A program made the translations under genes and the position numbers. This document shows positions 1 to 9,562 of a stretch of DNA of 64,000 nt, piece after piece. The notes beneath the pieces were generated by a model. That model worked only from the letters and a program-made list of their open reading frames with translations, ran no database searches and was not told where the DNA came from. Positions within the stretch are counted from its first letter, which is position 1; each line of letters opens with the position of its first letter. The stretch covers positions 18,156-82,155 of the forward strand of contig CACMRG010000005.1 of NCBI GenBank assembly GCA_902616005.1, read 5' to 3'. The DNA is from an uncultured SAR116 cluster alpha proteobacterium. GTDB lineage: Bacteria; Pseudomonadota; Alphaproteobacteria; Puniceispirillales; Marisalimonadaceae.

Positions 1-1
1 T

Positions 2-91
2 TCAACCTCAAAAAAATTAGCTGGAAAATTTTTTGATAATTTTGTAAAGATTGTAGATGGAACAACTAAAATTGAAGAGGAGGTTAAATGA
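2..91 (+). CDS. C-terminal end of an unidentified protein (5' cut by window)
   Basis: An open frame runs from the first bases of the window to a TGA at 89-91 and gives the last 29 residues of a protein, rich in Lys and Phe and ending in Glu-Glu-Glu-Val-Lys. The stop overlaps the next start codon as ATGA, so the two genes are translationally coupled. The fragment has a faint look of short coenzyme-Q accessory (UbiK-like) proteins, but it is too short to name. No domain can be assigned. Confidence 0.5.
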   Translation, partial: STSKKLAGKFFDNFVKIVDGTTKIEEEVK

Positions 92-216
92 ATAAGAAAA
101 AACTACCAAAAGGTGTTCCTGAGGAAAATATTTATAATAAAGCACACTTACTAATATATCTTTTTTATGCTATTTCTATAGGATCAGTAGTATGGCTACT
201 GCTTAATCAAAATTGA
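88..216 (+). CDS. Small single-pass membrane protein, 42 aa
   Basis: A 42-codon frame starts at ATG 88 behind a strong Shine-Dalgarno GAGGAGG at 77-83. It has a charged N-terminus (three Lys in a row after Met-Asn), a central hydrophobic stretch at about residues 21-39 that would make one transmembrane helix, and a short Asn-Gln-Asn tail. The start overlaps the stop of the upstream gene (ATGA) and its own stop overlaps the TTG start of the next gene, so it sits inside an operon and is very likely translated. Function unknown; I do not recognise the family. Confidence 0.6.
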   Translation: MNKKKLPKGVPEENIYNKAHLLIYLFYAISIGSVVWLLLNQN

Positions 217-632
217 ACGATTTAACTATTTATCATAAAAAAATTCTAGAATTAGCCTCTGCTAATAGAAAAAGTCTAGAAATAAATAATTTTAATTTTT
301 CTAAAGAAGTTAAAAATCCACTTTGTGGTGATCTAGTTGAAGTTAGAGTTAATATTTTAAATAATAGTGTAAAAAATCTATCTGCTAAAGTAAAAGGTTG
401 TGCTTTGTGTGAAGCTTCAGCTGGGGTTGTTGTAAACTATTTTTTAAATAAAAATTTACCAATAAATGATTTTATGGAATATTTTGATAAATGGCTTGCT
501 AAAAACTATCACGAATATCCTAGTGAACTTCCTAAAGAATTAAAAATATTCTCACCAATCCAAGATATTAAAAACAGACATACTTGCATCAAAATGCCAT
601 TTGAAGCATTTTTTAAATCAATAAAAAACTAA
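213..632 (+). CDS. SufU/IscU-like iron-sulfur cluster scaffold protein
   Basis: This is a 139-residue NifU N-terminal/SufU-type protein, the family that receives sulfur and assembles or passes Fe-S clusters in the cytoplasm. The ligand pattern is visible: Cys38-Gly-Asp40 in the motif NPLCGD, Cys63 with a further Cys66 in GCALCEASA, and Cys125 in RHTCIKMPFEAF. The start is a TTG overlapping the TGA of the small membrane protein gene, so translation is probably coupled. No other suf or isc gene lies in the window. Whether it acts as scaffold or as a Zn-dependent sulfur acceptor cannot be told from sequence. Confidence 0.75.
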   Translation: MNDLTIYHKKILELASANRKSLEINNFNFSKEVKNPLCGDLVEVRVNILNNSVKNLSAKVKGCALCEASAGVVVNYFLNKNLPINDFMEYFDKWLAKNYHEYPSELPKELKIFSPIQDIKNRHTCIKMPFEAFFKSIKN

Positions 633-636
633 TATC

Positions 637-735
637 CTATTCTGGATCTTTTGAATATTTACCAAATAAGATTAAAGCACCTACCAAAACAATAGGATAT
701 ATTGCTAGTATTATTACACCTGTTAATGGATCCAT
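637..735 (-). CDS. Candidate small membrane protein, 32 aa
   Basis: Between the SufU-like gene and the ETF-QO gene, the minus strand holds a 32-codon frame (ATG at 735-733, stop at 639-637). The product has a hydrophobic helix at about residues 5-25 and a short Lys-Tyr-Ser-Lys-Asp-Pro-Glu tail. GAGAG lies about five bases before the ATG and could serve as ribosome binding site. It is the only coding candidate in the 200-base gap. It is short enough to be chance, so confidence is modest. Confidence 0.35.
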   Translation of the reverse strand: MDPLTGVIILAIYPIVLVGALILFGKYSKDPE

Positions 736-834
736 AAAACTCTCTATAATTTTTAATAACTATCATTGAATTTTAGATAATATATATTATTAATAATTAA
801 TAGTATATAAATTTCAACAACTTTAGGAAAACTG

Positions 835-2460
835 ATGAGTAATCGAGAAAAAATGGAGTATGATGTTGTAATAGTTGGCGGAGGACCATCAGGATTAGCA
901 ACTGCTATAAAGTTAAAACAACTAAGTAAAGAAAAAAAAAAAGATATTTCTGTTTGTATTCTTGAAAAAGGCTCTGAGATAGGATCGCATATTTTATCAG
1001 GCGCAGTAATAGAGACTAAAAGTTTGACTGAATTAATACCTAATTGGGAAGAGACAGATATTCCCCTCAAAACAAAAGCAAAAAAGGATAGCTTTCTATA
1101 TTTGACCAAAGAAAAATCTTATAAATTACCTACCCCACCTCAAATGAATAATCATGGAAACTATATTATAAGTCTCGGCAAGCTATGTTCGTGGTTAGGT
1201 CAGTATGCAGAAAATTTAGGAGTCGAAATTTATCCAGGTTTTGCTGCAAGTGAAATACTTTTTAATTCTGATGGAAGTGTTTCAGGTGTTGCTACAAATG
1301 ATATGGGTATATTGAAAGATGGAAATAAAGGACCAAACTATGAACCAGGCATAGAGTTGTTAGCAAAACAAACAATTTTTTCAGAAGGTTGTAGAGGTCA
1401 CTTAGGAAAAATTTTAATGAATAAATTTGATTTAAACAAAAACAACCAAAATCAAACATATGCAATTGGAATTAAAGAACTTTGGGAAATAGACCCTAAA
1501 AATCATAATGCTGGTGAAATTGTTCATACAACTGGCTGGCCTCTAAGCAGTGATACATATGGCGGTTCATTTTTGTATCATTTTGATAAAAACTTAGTTT
1601 CAATAGGTTTCGTTATAGGATTAGATTATAAAAACCCTTACTTATCGCCCTACGAGGAATTTCAACAATTTAAACATCATCCTGAAATCATTAAACATTT
1701 AAAAGGCGGTAGAAGAATTAGTTATGGTGCAAGAGCTTTAAATGAGGGAGGAACACAATCATTACCGAAATTAACTCTTCCAGGAGGATTACTTGTTGGT
1801 TGTGAAGCAGGCTTTTTAAATGTGCCCAAAATTAAAGGTACTCACTTAGCAATTAAGTCTGGAATAATTGCTGCTGAAACGATTTTTGAAGATATTGATA
1901 AAGAAAATGAACTTATAAAGTTTTCTAAAAATATTAAAAATAGCTGGCTTTATAAAGAACTATATTCTGTAAGAAATATTAGACCATCTTTTAAGTGGGG
2001 TTTTTGGAAAGCATTAGCTTATAGTGCTGTTGATACTTACTTTTTTAGAGGTCGGGCTCCATGGACTTTGAAACATGAACATAGTGATCATGAGGCATTA
2101 GAAAATAAAGAGAAATATGACCCCATAAAATATCCTAAACCAGATGGAATTATTAGTTTTGATAGATTAACTAACGTCTCATTTTCAGGAACAAATCACG
2201 AAGAAAATCAACCTTGTCATCTTCAACTTAAAGATGTTTCTGTTCCTATTAAAATAAATCTTAATAGATATGATAATCCTGAAACAAGATATTGTCCTGC
2301 AGGAGTTTATGAGATTGTTGAGAAAGATAATGAAAAGCAATTACAAATTAATGCGCAGAACTGTGTACATTGTAAAACATGTGATATTAAAGATCCTACT
2401 CAAAATATAAATTGGGTTTCACCTCAAGGTGGCGGAGGTCCAAATTATCAAGGTATGTAG
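835..2460 (+). CDS. Electron transfer flavoprotein-ubiquinone oxidoreductase
   Basis: This 541-residue protein passes electrons from ETF, and so from acyl-CoA and dimethylglycine-type dehydrogenases, to ubiquinone at the inner membrane. It shows the N-terminal FAD-binding Rossmann motif [10 protein letters not shown] (residues 11-20), a central ubiquinone-binding region, and a C-terminal 4Fe-4S domain with Cys-Val-His-Cys-Lys-Thr-Cys followed by the family-typical end [10 protein letters not shown]. Length matches full-length family members. AGGAAA lies 8-10 bases before the ATG. No etfA or etfB is in the window. Confidence 0.96.
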   Translation: MSNREKMEYDVVIVGGGPSGLATAIKLKQLSKEKKKDISVCILEKGSEIGSHILSGAVIETKSLTELIPNWEETDIPLKTKAKKDSFLYLTKEKSYKLPTPPQMNNHGNYIISLGKLCSWLGQYAENLGVEIYPGFAASEILFNSDGSVSGVATNDMGILKDGNKGPNYEPGIELLAKQTIFSEGCRGHLGKILMNKFDLNKNNQNQTYAIGIKELWEIDPKNHNAGEIVHTTGWPLSSDTYGGSFLYHFDKNLVSIGFVIGLDYKNPYLSPYEEFQQFKHHPEIIKHLKGGRRISYGARALNEGGTQSLPKLTLPGGLLVGCEAGFLNVPKIKGTHLAIKSGIIAAETIFEDIDKENELIKFSKNIKNSWLYKELYSVRNIRPSFKWGFWKALAYSAVDTYFFRGRAPWTLKHEHSDHEALENKEKYDPIKYPKPDGIISFDRLTNVSFSGTNHEENQPCHLQLKDVSVPIKINLNRYDNPETRYCPAGVYEIVEKDNEKQLQINAQNCVHCKTCDIKDPTQNINWVSPQGGGGPNYQGM

Positions 2461-2496
2461 ATAAAGATATAGTAATTAATATTAAGTTCATTTAAC

Positions 2497-3369
2497 ATGT
2501 TAATAATGTTAAATAGGCTTAGAGAAAAATCCTCTCTAATTGGTATTTTTTGGATGATTGTTACAACATTTTTTTTTGTTGGTGTAACAATATTTGTAAA
2601 AATTCTTGGAGAAAAAATCCCATCACCTCAGACTGCATTTTTAAGATATCTATTTGGAACAATTTTTTTATTACCAATAATATTAAATAGCTTTAAAGAT
2701 ATTCAAATTAAACTAATGAAAAAATTTGTTCTAAGAAGTTTTTTTCATGCTATTGGAGTAAGTCTTTGGTTTTATTCGATGACAGTTATAACTATAGCTG
2801 AAGTAACTGCAATAGGATATTTAACTCCCATATTTGTATGTATTGGTGCAATTATATTCTTTAAAGAAAGTATAAAAGGCTTTCGTGCTTTTGCCATCAC
2901 GTTATCTTTTATTGGAACAATAATAATTTTAAGGCCTGGTTTTCATGAAATTAAATTAGGACAATATTCAATGCTCCTGGCGGCACTTGTTTTTTCTTTT
3001 TCTTATTTAATGGTAAAGTATTTAGCGAAAACAAAAAGTTCTTTAGAGATAGTAGGGTTTTTGTCATTATTTACAACAATCTTCCTTACACCTCTAGCTT
3101 TAATTCATTGGGTTGAATTGAATACAGATCAAATTTCGATTATTATCTTGATTTCTATAATCGCTACACTTGGTCATTTAACTATGACGATGGCCATTAA
3201 GGCCACAGCTATGACTATAATTCAACCGTTTACTTTCCTTCAACTAGTCTGGTCTGTAATAGCTGGCATAATGTTATTTGACGAAAAATTAGATATCTTT
3301 GTAATTATTGGAGGAGTAATTATCTTAATTTCAACAACCTATTTATCAATAAAAGATGCTAAAGAATAG
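2497..3369 (+). CDS. EamA/DMT-family transporter (permease)
   Basis: A 290-residue inner-membrane protein with about ten hydrophobic segments arranged as two EamA repeats (roughly residues 15-145 and 150-285), the layout of the drug/metabolite transporter superfamily. Substrate cannot be predicted; family members export amino acids, drugs or metabolites. A second in-frame ATG at 2506 is an equally possible start because no clear ribosome binding site precedes either. Its 3' end overlaps the convergent thioesterase gene by 11 bases. Confidence 0.85.
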   Translation: MLIMLNRLREKSSLIGIFWMIVTTFFFVGVTIFVKILGEKIPSPQTAFLRYLFGTIFLLPIILNSFKDIQIKLMKKFVLRSFFHAIGVSLWFYSMTVITIAEVTAIGYLTPIFVCIGAIIFFKESIKGFRAFAITLSFIGTIIILRPGFHEIKLGQYSMLLAALVFSFSYLMVKYLAKTKSSLEIVGFLSLFTTIFLTPLALIHWVELNTDQISIIILISIIATLGHLTMTMAIKATAMTIIQPFTFLQLVWSVIAGIMLFDEKLDIFVIIGGVIILISTTYLSIKDAKE

Positions 3370-3880
3370 GATCTTTAATTTTTATTGATAAGCCTACATT
3401 TTCTGGAAACTGGATGTCTTTATGATCATTCTTTAATTGTTTTAATCTTTTTAAAACCCATTTCGAATAATTTTCTGTTTTCCTTTTTTTTAAATTAACA
3501 TTTAACAATAGTTGTTCAGAATACGCCATAATTTGGTTATCATTTGTTGAAATTAATTCTAAAAATAAATGCATTTTTTTTTTATCAAAATTAATAAGTG
3601 AGCATTGAACAAAGAATTTTTGTTTATGTACCATTTCACTTAAATAACTAAAATTTGCTTGAACAACAAATGGTCCTTGGTCATTGGTTTTAGCATGTGT
3701 TTCACCAATTCCCAATATTTCTTCTAAGAAATAATCAATTGAATTATCAATTGCCATTGTGTAGTAAGCAACGTTCATATGACCATTATAATCAATCCAA
3801 GATTTTAAAACTTTTCTAGAAGGAAGCTTCAAAGGAGCTTCGTATGGACCATCAAAACCTTTAACATTATTTAAAACCAT
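3359..3880 (-). CDS. Hotdog-fold acyl-CoA thioesterase
   Basis: A 173-residue protein of the 4-hydroxybenzoyl-CoA thioesterase/YbgC hotdog family. The active-site helix region DYNGHMNVAYY (about residues 30-40) is plain and resembles thioesterases tied to carnitine/betainyl-CoA metabolism, although that substrate is an inference. It is the last gene of a tight minus-strand run, four bases after the VWA gene. It would hydrolyse a small acyl-CoA in the cytoplasm. Confidence 0.75.
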   Translation of the reverse strand: MVLNNVKGFDGPYEAPLKLPSRKVLKSWIDYNGHMNVAYYTMAIDNSIDYFLEEILGIGETHAKTNDQGPFVVQANFSYLSEMVHKQKFFVQCSLINFDKKKMHLFLELISTNDNQIMAYSEQLLLNVNLKKRKTENYSKWVLKRLKQLKNDHKDIQFPENVGLSIKIKDPIL

Positions 3881-3883
3881 ATA

Positions 3884-5074
3884 TTAAAATTTTCTAGATA
3901 ATATTTTTGTTCCTTCGATAAGGCCTTCTATTGTTAGTGGAACCATTTTATTATCAAAAATCTGCTTTATAATTTGTGTTGTATGAGAATAATCCCAATA
4001 TTTTTTGGGTGTTGGGTTAATCCACAAATGAGAGCTCCATTTATTTGTAACTCTTTCTAGCCAAACATGACCAGCTTCTTCATTAAAATGTTCATTTCCA
4101 CCTCCAGGTATCATAATTTCATAAGGGCTCATAGATGCGTCACCAACAAATATACACTTATAATCCTCACCATATGTCCTTAAAATTTCAAAAGTTTCAA
4201 ATTTTTCAGACCATCTTCTGGCGTTATTTTTCCAAACACACTCATATATACAATTGTGAAAATAAAAATGTTTTAAATGCTTAAATGAACTTTTTGCAGC
4301 TGAAAATAAACTTTCAACATTGTAAACATGCTCATCCATAGAGCCACCAACATCTAAAAACAAAAGGATTTTTATTGAGTTTTCTTTTTCAGGTCTAGTT
4401 TTTACATCTAAAAATCCATTCTTTGCAGTGTATGATATTGTATCATTTATGTCTAATTCTTCACTCAAACCAGACCTAGACCATTGTCTAAGTTTTTTTA
4501 AAGCTACTTGCATTCCTCTTGTATCAATTTCTTTTTTGTCATCAAAGTCTCTAAACTCTCTTTTATCCCAAACTTTTACAGCTTTGCCTTGACCTCTTTC
4601 ATTTTGACCAATTCTAAAGCCTTCTGGATTATATCCATATGCACCGAATGGAGATGTTCCAGAAGTTCCTATCCATTTACTTCCACCTTGGTGTCTTTTC
4701 TTTTGCTCTTCAATTCTTTTTTTAAGTTCTTCCATTAACTTATCTAAACCACCTAATGATTTAATTTTATTGATTTCATTCTTAGTAAAATTTCTTTCAA
4801 TTAATTTATCAATCCATTGTTTAGGTACTTTTAAATGTTTTAAAATATCATCAAGTTGAATATCATCCAGACCGTTAAAATACTTTGAAAAAACTAAGTC
4901 AAAACGATCAATTAATTTTTCATCTTTTATAAGACTAGAACGAGCTAAATAGTAAAAAGAATTTATATCAAAAAGAGATAAGCCTTTTTTTAATGCTTCC
5001 AAAAAATTAAAATATTCATTTAAAGAAACTGGTATTTTGACCTTTTTTAAATCTAAAAAAAAATCTAAAAACAT
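3884..5074 (-). CDS. VWA-domain (CoxE-like) protein paired with MoxR ATPase
   Basis: A 396-residue protein with an N-terminal helical part, a basic linker around residues 115-185 and a C-terminal von Willebrand A domain. The metal-site motif reads Asp241-Val-Gly-Gly-Ser-Met, where the classical form is D-x-S-x-S, so the first Ser is Gly; the related pattern GDASMSP follows later. Such VWA proteins work with MoxR AAA+ ATPases as chaperone pairs that mature metal enzymes or complexes (CoxD/CoxE is the known example). The moxR gene ends one base upstream. The client is unknown; no CO dehydrogenase genes are nearby. Confidence 0.85.
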   Translation of the reverse strand: MFLDFFLDLKKVKIPVSLNEYFNFLEALKKGLSLFDINSFYYLARSSLIKDEKLIDRFDLVFSKYFNGLDDIQLDDILKHLKVPKQWIDKLIERNFTKNEINKIKSLGGLDKLMEELKKRIEEQKKRHQGGSKWIGTSGTSPFGAYGYNPEGFRIGQNERGQGKAVKVWDKREFRDFDDKKEIDTRGMQVALKKLRQWSRSGLSEELDINDTISYTAKNGFLDVKTRPEKENSIKILLFLDVGGSMDEHVYNVESLFSAAKSSFKHLKHFYFHNCIYECVWKNNARRWSEKFETFEILRTYGEDYKCIFVGDASMSPYEIMIPGGGNEHFNEEAGHVWLERVTNKWSSHLWINPTPKKYWDYSHTTQIIKQIFDNKMVPLTIEGLIEGTKILSRKF

Positions 5075-5075
5075 T

Positions 5076-5915
5076 CTAATTCTGTCCTCGTGACATAAAA
5101 ACTAGTTTTTCAAAAAGATGAATATCTTGTTCATTTTTTATGAGTGCACCATGTAATTTTGGTAATAAGTCTTTAGAATCTTTCTTTAATTCTAATGGAT
5201 TTATATCTTCAATTAATAATAATTTTATCCAATCAAGTGCTTCTGAAGTTGAAGGTTTTTTTTTCAATTCTTTTACTTCTCTTATTTCAAAAAATATTTT
5301 TAAAGCATTATCTAACAGAATTTTTTTAATATCAGGGTAATGAACATGAACTATTTTTTTTAACGTTTGAATATTGGGAAAGTTTATGTAGTGAAAAAAA
5401 CATCTTCTTAAAAAAGCCTCTGGTAAATCTTTTTCATTATTAGAAGTGATTATAACTATTGGTCTTTTAGTTGCTTTTATAGTTTCTCCTGTTTCATATA
5501 CATGAAATTCCATTTTATCTAATTCTTGTAAAAGATCATTTGGAAATTCAATATCTGCCTTATCTATTTCATCAATTAACAGAACAGCTCGTTCTTTACT
5601 TTCAAATGACTGCCAAATTTTCCCTTTTTTGATGTATCTCGAAATATCATCAATTTTATCTTTATACAATTGACTGTCTCTTAACCTTGTTACAGCATCA
5701 TATTCATATAATCCTTGTTGAGCTTTAGTAGTTGATTTAATATTCCACTCAATTATTTCTAAATTTAAACTTTTAGATATTTGTCTTGCCAACTCAGTTT
5801 TTCCAGTCCCTGGTTCTCCTTTGACCAATAATGGTTTTTCAAGATTTATTGCTGCATTAACTGCTATAGATAAATCATCAGTTGAGACATACTCTTTTGA
5901 TCCTTTAAATTCCAT
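5076..5915 (-). CDS. MoxR-family AAA+ ATPase
   Basis: A 279-residue MoxR/CoxD-type AAA+ ATPase with Walker A GEPGTGKT (33-40), Walker B VLLIDEID (111-118), sensor-1 TSNNEKDLP and the arginine-finger region RRCFF. It probably forms a hexamer that remodels a client protein together with the VWA protein encoded directly downstream. The gene follows the homocysteine methyltransferase gene by eight bases, so it belongs to the same minus-strand operon. Confidence 0.92.
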   Translation of the reverse strand: MEFKGSKEYVSTDDLSIAVNAAINLEKPLLVKGEPGTGKTELARQISKSLNLEIIEWNIKSTTKAQQGLYEYDAVTRLRDSQLYKDKIDDISRYIKKGKIWQSFESKERAVLLIDEIDKADIEFPNDLLQELDKMEFHVYETGETIKATKRPIVIITSNNEKDLPEAFLRRCFFHYINFPNIQTLKKIVHVHYPDIKKILLDNALKIFFEIREVKELKKKPSTSEALDWIKLLLIEDINPLELKKDSKDLLPKLHGALIKNEQDIHLFEKLVFMSRGQN

Positions 5916-5923
5916 GTAATTCC

Positions 5924-6835
5924 CTAATTAAAAAAATTTACTTTATTATATTTATTTTTCATTAAAAATTGATTTAGTCCATTTATGTAGCCTGGTGTAA
6001 TTTCACAACATCCACCTAAAATTGTACATCCTTTTTTTAACCAGATATTTGAGTAATTTACAAAGTCTTCAATTAAAATATCATTTCTTTTTTTTATATT
6101 GTCAACAGACATTCCAAGTTTAAGAGGTTTTACTGATTGAAAATTATTTGGTAAAGCTCCATAAGGTAAATGATATCTTTTTAAAATATCTAAACCTTTT
6201 GAAATGTCTTCAAATTGAGAGCAATTCAGACAAAGTCCGCTTATTTTATCAATTTGAATTAGATCGCAAGCTTTACTTAAGTCTTCACCAGAAAATAATT
6301 TTGTACCATCACCTTCTAATAAACAGAAACATAATAAAATTTTCTTATTAAAATTAGATAGTGCTTCTACTGCATTTACAGCTTCATCAATTGAAGACAT
6401 TGTTTCAATGATAAAAAAATCAACATCATCTTTTTGAAGTTCTCCTATTGATAAATATGTTTCAATCATTTCTTTTTTACTAATTGATTTATCTTTAAAA
6501 TAACTTCCTGGAAGCGGAGAAAAACATCCAGCTATACTAACATTATTATTTAATTCAGTTTCTATTATAGCTTCTTTTGCAGCTTTTAGGGCTAATTTTT
6601 GTAAATTCTTAAATTCATTTTCAAGATTAAACCTTTTTAATCTTTGAGGTGTACAGGAATATGAATTAGTTGTGATTATTGTACTGCCTGAATTAAGAAA
6701 TTCGATATGTAAATTTTTAACTAATTCAAAATTATCTAGGAGAACTCTAGCCGACCATAAAGGATCTTTGGTTGATAAATTTCGTTTGACTAGTTCTTGA
6801 CCAATTCCACCATCAAAAAGCATTATGTTTTTCAT
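5924..6835 (-). CDS. Homocysteine S-methyltransferase family protein
   Basis: A 303-residue Zn-dependent methyltransferase (PF02574 type) that transfers a methyl group from a donor such as S-methylmethionine or betaine to homocysteine, giving methionine. Zinc ligands are visible as Cys205 in LCLNCS and the Cys276-Cys277 pair in GGCCEIT. The N-terminal FDGGIGQEL is typical. Its ATG overlaps the stop of the emrB-like gene (TAATG), which couples it to an efflux operon, an unusual placement. The methyl donor cannot be fixed from sequence. It does not need cobalamin. Confidence 0.88.
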   Translation of the reverse strand: MKNIMLFDGGIGQELVKRNLSTKDPLWSARVLLDNFELVKNLHIEFLNSGSTIITTNSYSCTPQRLKRFNLENEFKNLQKLALKAAKEAIIETELNNNVSIAGCFSPLPGSYFKDKSISKKEMIETYLSIGELQKDDVDFFIIETMSSIDEAVNAVEALSNFNKKILLCFCLLEGDGTKLFSGEDLSKACDLIQIDKISGLCLNCSQFEDISKGLDILKRYHLPYGALPNNFQSVKPLKLGMSVDNIKKRNDILIEDFVNYSNIWLKKGCTILGGCCEITPGYINGLNQFLMKNKYNKVNFFN

Positions 6836-8328
6836 TATTTTTTCTCCTTAATTAAAAATAAAAAAGGTATAGTTAAAAAGCTTACAATTGCAAATAACAT
6901 AAATGAATTGATATACCCAATCATTAAACTTTGTCTATTAACTTCTGCAGTCAAATTCTTAATTGTAACTTTGTCGAAGTTTTCTATAAATTGATCTGTA
7001 AAATTTAAAGCTAAACCCGTATTCCAATCTGTAACTAAAGAACTTAAATTACCAAAACTTATTTGACCCGTATGTAAAACAACTGCAACTGTAATCGAAA
7101 TAAAAAAACTAGAAGCTACATTTCTAATCAAATGATACATTGCCGTACCTTCACCAAAATAACGTTTATCTAGAGTAGAGAACGTAAATACACTTATTGG
7201 AACCCACGCCATGCCTACCCCTATTCCCTGAATTATTCCTGCCCATGCAACTTGTGAAAAAGTCATGTCTATATTAAACGAGGCCATATACAAACCTGAA
7301 AGTCCTTGCAAAGAAAATGCTATTGTTAGAGAAACTCTAGGATCAAGTCTTGATGCAATCGCCATTAGACCAAAGCCAAAAAAAGCCCCTATTCCTCTAA
7401 CACCAATCAAAAGTCCTATGATTGATTGTGGATAACCTCTTAATTCTTGTAAGAGTGGTGGAAAAATTATCATTGGAACAAAATTTAACATTCCAAAGAA
7501 AAAAATTAAAATTAATCCTAGAGAATAATTCCAATCTTTGAAAATTTTTAAATTTATGAAAGGACCTTTAGAAGTAATACTATGAACAATAAATATATAA
7601 AATGTAATAAGAGCTAAAGCTAATTGAAATAAAGTTTCATTACTTTCAAACCATCCATTTCTCTCACCCCTATCAAACATTATTTGAAGAGATCCCACAC
7701 ATATTGAAATAGATAAAAAACCTAACCAATCAAGAGAAGTTGAAGATTTGTTTTGATGAAAAGGGACTATAAAATATACCAATGTAAATGCAATAATTCC
7801 AAAAGGAATTAGAGAGTAAAAAATCCATCTCCATTCGAGAATTTCTCCTAAAAAACCACCTATCATTGGAGCAATCACTAATCCCAATATATTTGCCATT
7901 CCCCAAACTGCCATAGCTAAACTTCTTTGATTAATTGGAAATACACCTAATATTAATGCTTGTGATAAAGGCGGAAGTGGAGCAGCAAAGGCACCTTGTA
8001 AAAATCTAGCAATAACAATTTCTTCAAGGGAAGATGAATATCCACAATAAACTGATGAAAGGGTAAAGCCAATTACACTTATAAATAATATATACCTAAT
8101 CTCAAATCTATTTGATAACCAACCAGCAAATGGTGTAAATATTGCTGTTGCAACTATATTTCCTGTCACTGACCATGTTATTTGATCTTGGGTAGCAGAT
8201 AAAGCACCCATCATATCGGGAAGTGCTATAGTTGCTATAAAAACAGCCATACCATAGAGCATTGTAACAAATGAACCTGTCAGAAGAATCAACCATTTAA
8301 AATAATTTTCAGATACGGAAAAATACAT
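6835..8328 (-). CDS. EmrB/QacA-type MFS efflux pump (DHA2 family)
   Basis: A 497-residue inner-membrane transporter with about 14 hydrophobic segments, fitting the DHA2 drug:proton antiporters. The FTPFAGWLSNRFEIRY stretch after the second helix is the MFS motif A region, and GFLGEILEWRWIFY follows helix 5 as in EmrB. It lies three bases after the EmrA-like gene, so together with an outer-membrane channel the pair would form a tripartite pump. Substrate unknown. Confidence 0.92.
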   Translation of the reverse strand: MYFSVSENYFKWLILLTGSFVTMLYGMAVFIATIALPDMMGALSATQDQITWSVTGNIVATAIFTPFAGWLSNRFEIRYILFISVIGFTLSSVYCGYSSSLEEIVIARFLQGAFAAPLPPLSQALILGVFPINQRSLAMAVWGMANILGLVIAPMIGGFLGEILEWRWIFYSLIPFGIIAFTLVYFIVPFHQNKSSTSLDWLGFLSISICVGSLQIMFDRGERNGWFESNETLFQLALALITFYIFIVHSITSKGPFINLKIFKDWNYSLGLILIFFFGMLNFVPMIIFPPLLQELRGYPQSIIGLLIGVRGIGAFFGFGLMAIASRLDPRVSLTIAFSLQGLSGLYMASFNIDMTFSQVAWAGIIQGIGVGMAWVPISVFTFSTLDKRYFGEGTAMYHLIRNVASSFFISITVAVVLHTGQISFGNLSSLVTDWNTGLALNFTDQFIENFDKVTIKNLTAEVNRQSLMIGYINSFMLFAIVSFLTIPFLFLIKEKK

Positions 8329-8331
8329 TTA

Positions 8332-9558
8332 TTACAGTGTATGAAATTTATAAAATAAATTTGCAATGGGACTTATAATAAATGGAATATCTTTTTTAAA
8401 TTCAGTATTTACTACAACAGACACTGTCATGCCAACTTTTAACATTGAATTAGGATTATTTAAACTTAAAGATTTTTTAATTTTTAAAATTATAGGAACT
8501 CTTTGAACAACTTTTACCCAGTTTCCAGAAGCATTTTGAGCAGGCAAAATTGCAAACTCTGAGCCTGTTGCAGGACTTAAACTTTCTATCTCGGTTTTAA
8601 ATTTTAAGTTTGGAAAAGAGTCTGGAATAAATTCCCCTTTTTGTCCAATTTTCAAATTAGTTATTTGAGTTTCTTTAAAATTTGCCTCAACATAAATTTT
8701 GTCTTGTTGAACAACTACAAAAAGTTTTTGACCTGGCCTGACGACTTCACCTTTTTCAAGGTTCATATTAGCAACAAATCCATCCTTATCAGCTCTAATA
8801 GTTGATTTTCTAATGTTTAACTTGATTCCATTTATTACAGCTTTTTGTTTTAAGTATAGAGGATGATTTTTTACGACAACATTTTTTTTTCCACCCAATG
8901 TTGTTAATATTGTTTCTTTTTTCTTATCAAGTAAACTCAATTGCTTTATAGCAATTTTTTTATAAAATTTTGCTTCGTCAACTTCTTTATTTAAATTTAA
9001 CGAAATTAGATTTGTTTTTGCTTTGTCAAATTTAAATTTTGCATCCTCCAGGTTTTTTTTGATACCAAAACCTTTTTTGGTTAACTTTAACTGCCGATTA
9101 AATTCTAATTTAAAAAAATTAACTTCACTTTCAGCAATCTTAATTTTGTTATTAATTAAATTTTTTATTCTATTTTCTTCATTATTCCTATATTTAATAT
9201 CTTCACGAGCTATTAAAATTTCTTGTTCAATTTCATTTAACTTTGATTTTTTGGATTTAATTTCTTCTTCAATTGATTTTAAGGTTTGTTCATTTTCAAT
9301 TAATTTGATAGACAAATCTTCAGCATCTATAATTAGTAAAATTTGATCTTTTTTGACAAATTGATTATTTCTAATTAAGACTTCTTTTATTTTACCAGAA
9401 ACTTCACTTTGTACCGAAATTATAGGTGCCTTTACATAAGCATTATCAGTTTTAACTAATTTACCAAGCGAATAATAATAACCTAACATTATCCATATAA
9501 AGAAAATTGGGATAATAACTAATAAAAATATTCTCGATTTTATTATTTGTGAAATCAT
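8332..9558 (-). CDS. EmrA/HlyD-type periplasmic adaptor (membrane fusion protein)
   Basis: A 408-residue adaptor: one N-terminal membrane helix (about residues 9-30), a lipoyl half-motif around VQSEVSGKIKEVLIRNNQFVKK, a long Lys/Glu-rich coiled coil (about 75-245), the second lipoyl half (IRADKDGFVANM) and a C-terminal beta-barrel domain. It bridges the EmrB-like pump downstream to an outer-membrane channel. The coiled coil is longer than in many EmrA proteins. It follows the MarR gene directly. Confidence 0.9.
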   Translation of the reverse strand: MISQIIKSRIFLLVIIPIFFIWIMLGYYYSLGKLVKTDNAYVKAPIISVQSEVSGKIKEVLIRNNQFVKKDQILLIIDAEDLSIKLIENEQTLKSIEEEIKSKKSKLNEIEQEILIAREDIKYRNNEENRIKNLINNKIKIAESEVNFFKLEFNRQLKLTKKGFGIKKNLEDAKFKFDKAKTNLISLNLNKEVDEAKFYKKIAIKQLSLLDKKKETILTTLGGKKNVVVKNHPLYLKQKAVINGIKLNIRKSTIRADKDGFVANMNLEKGEVVRPGQKLFVVVQQDKIYVEANFKETQITNLKIGQKGEFIPDSFPNLKFKTEIESLSPATGSEFAILPAQNASGNWVKVVQRVPIILKIKKSLSLNNPNSMLKVGMTVSVVVNTEFKKDIPFIISPIANLFYKFHTL

Positions 9559-9562
9559 TTGA

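Noticed and set aside
2..91. Naming the truncated first frame as UbiK
   Set aside because: Only 29 C-terminal residues are visible and the likeness is to the wrong end of that family.
753..1109. 118-codon minus-strand frame
   Set aside because: It lies antisense to the start of the ETF-QO gene, whose protein is clearly conserved; there is no ribosome binding site or family match.
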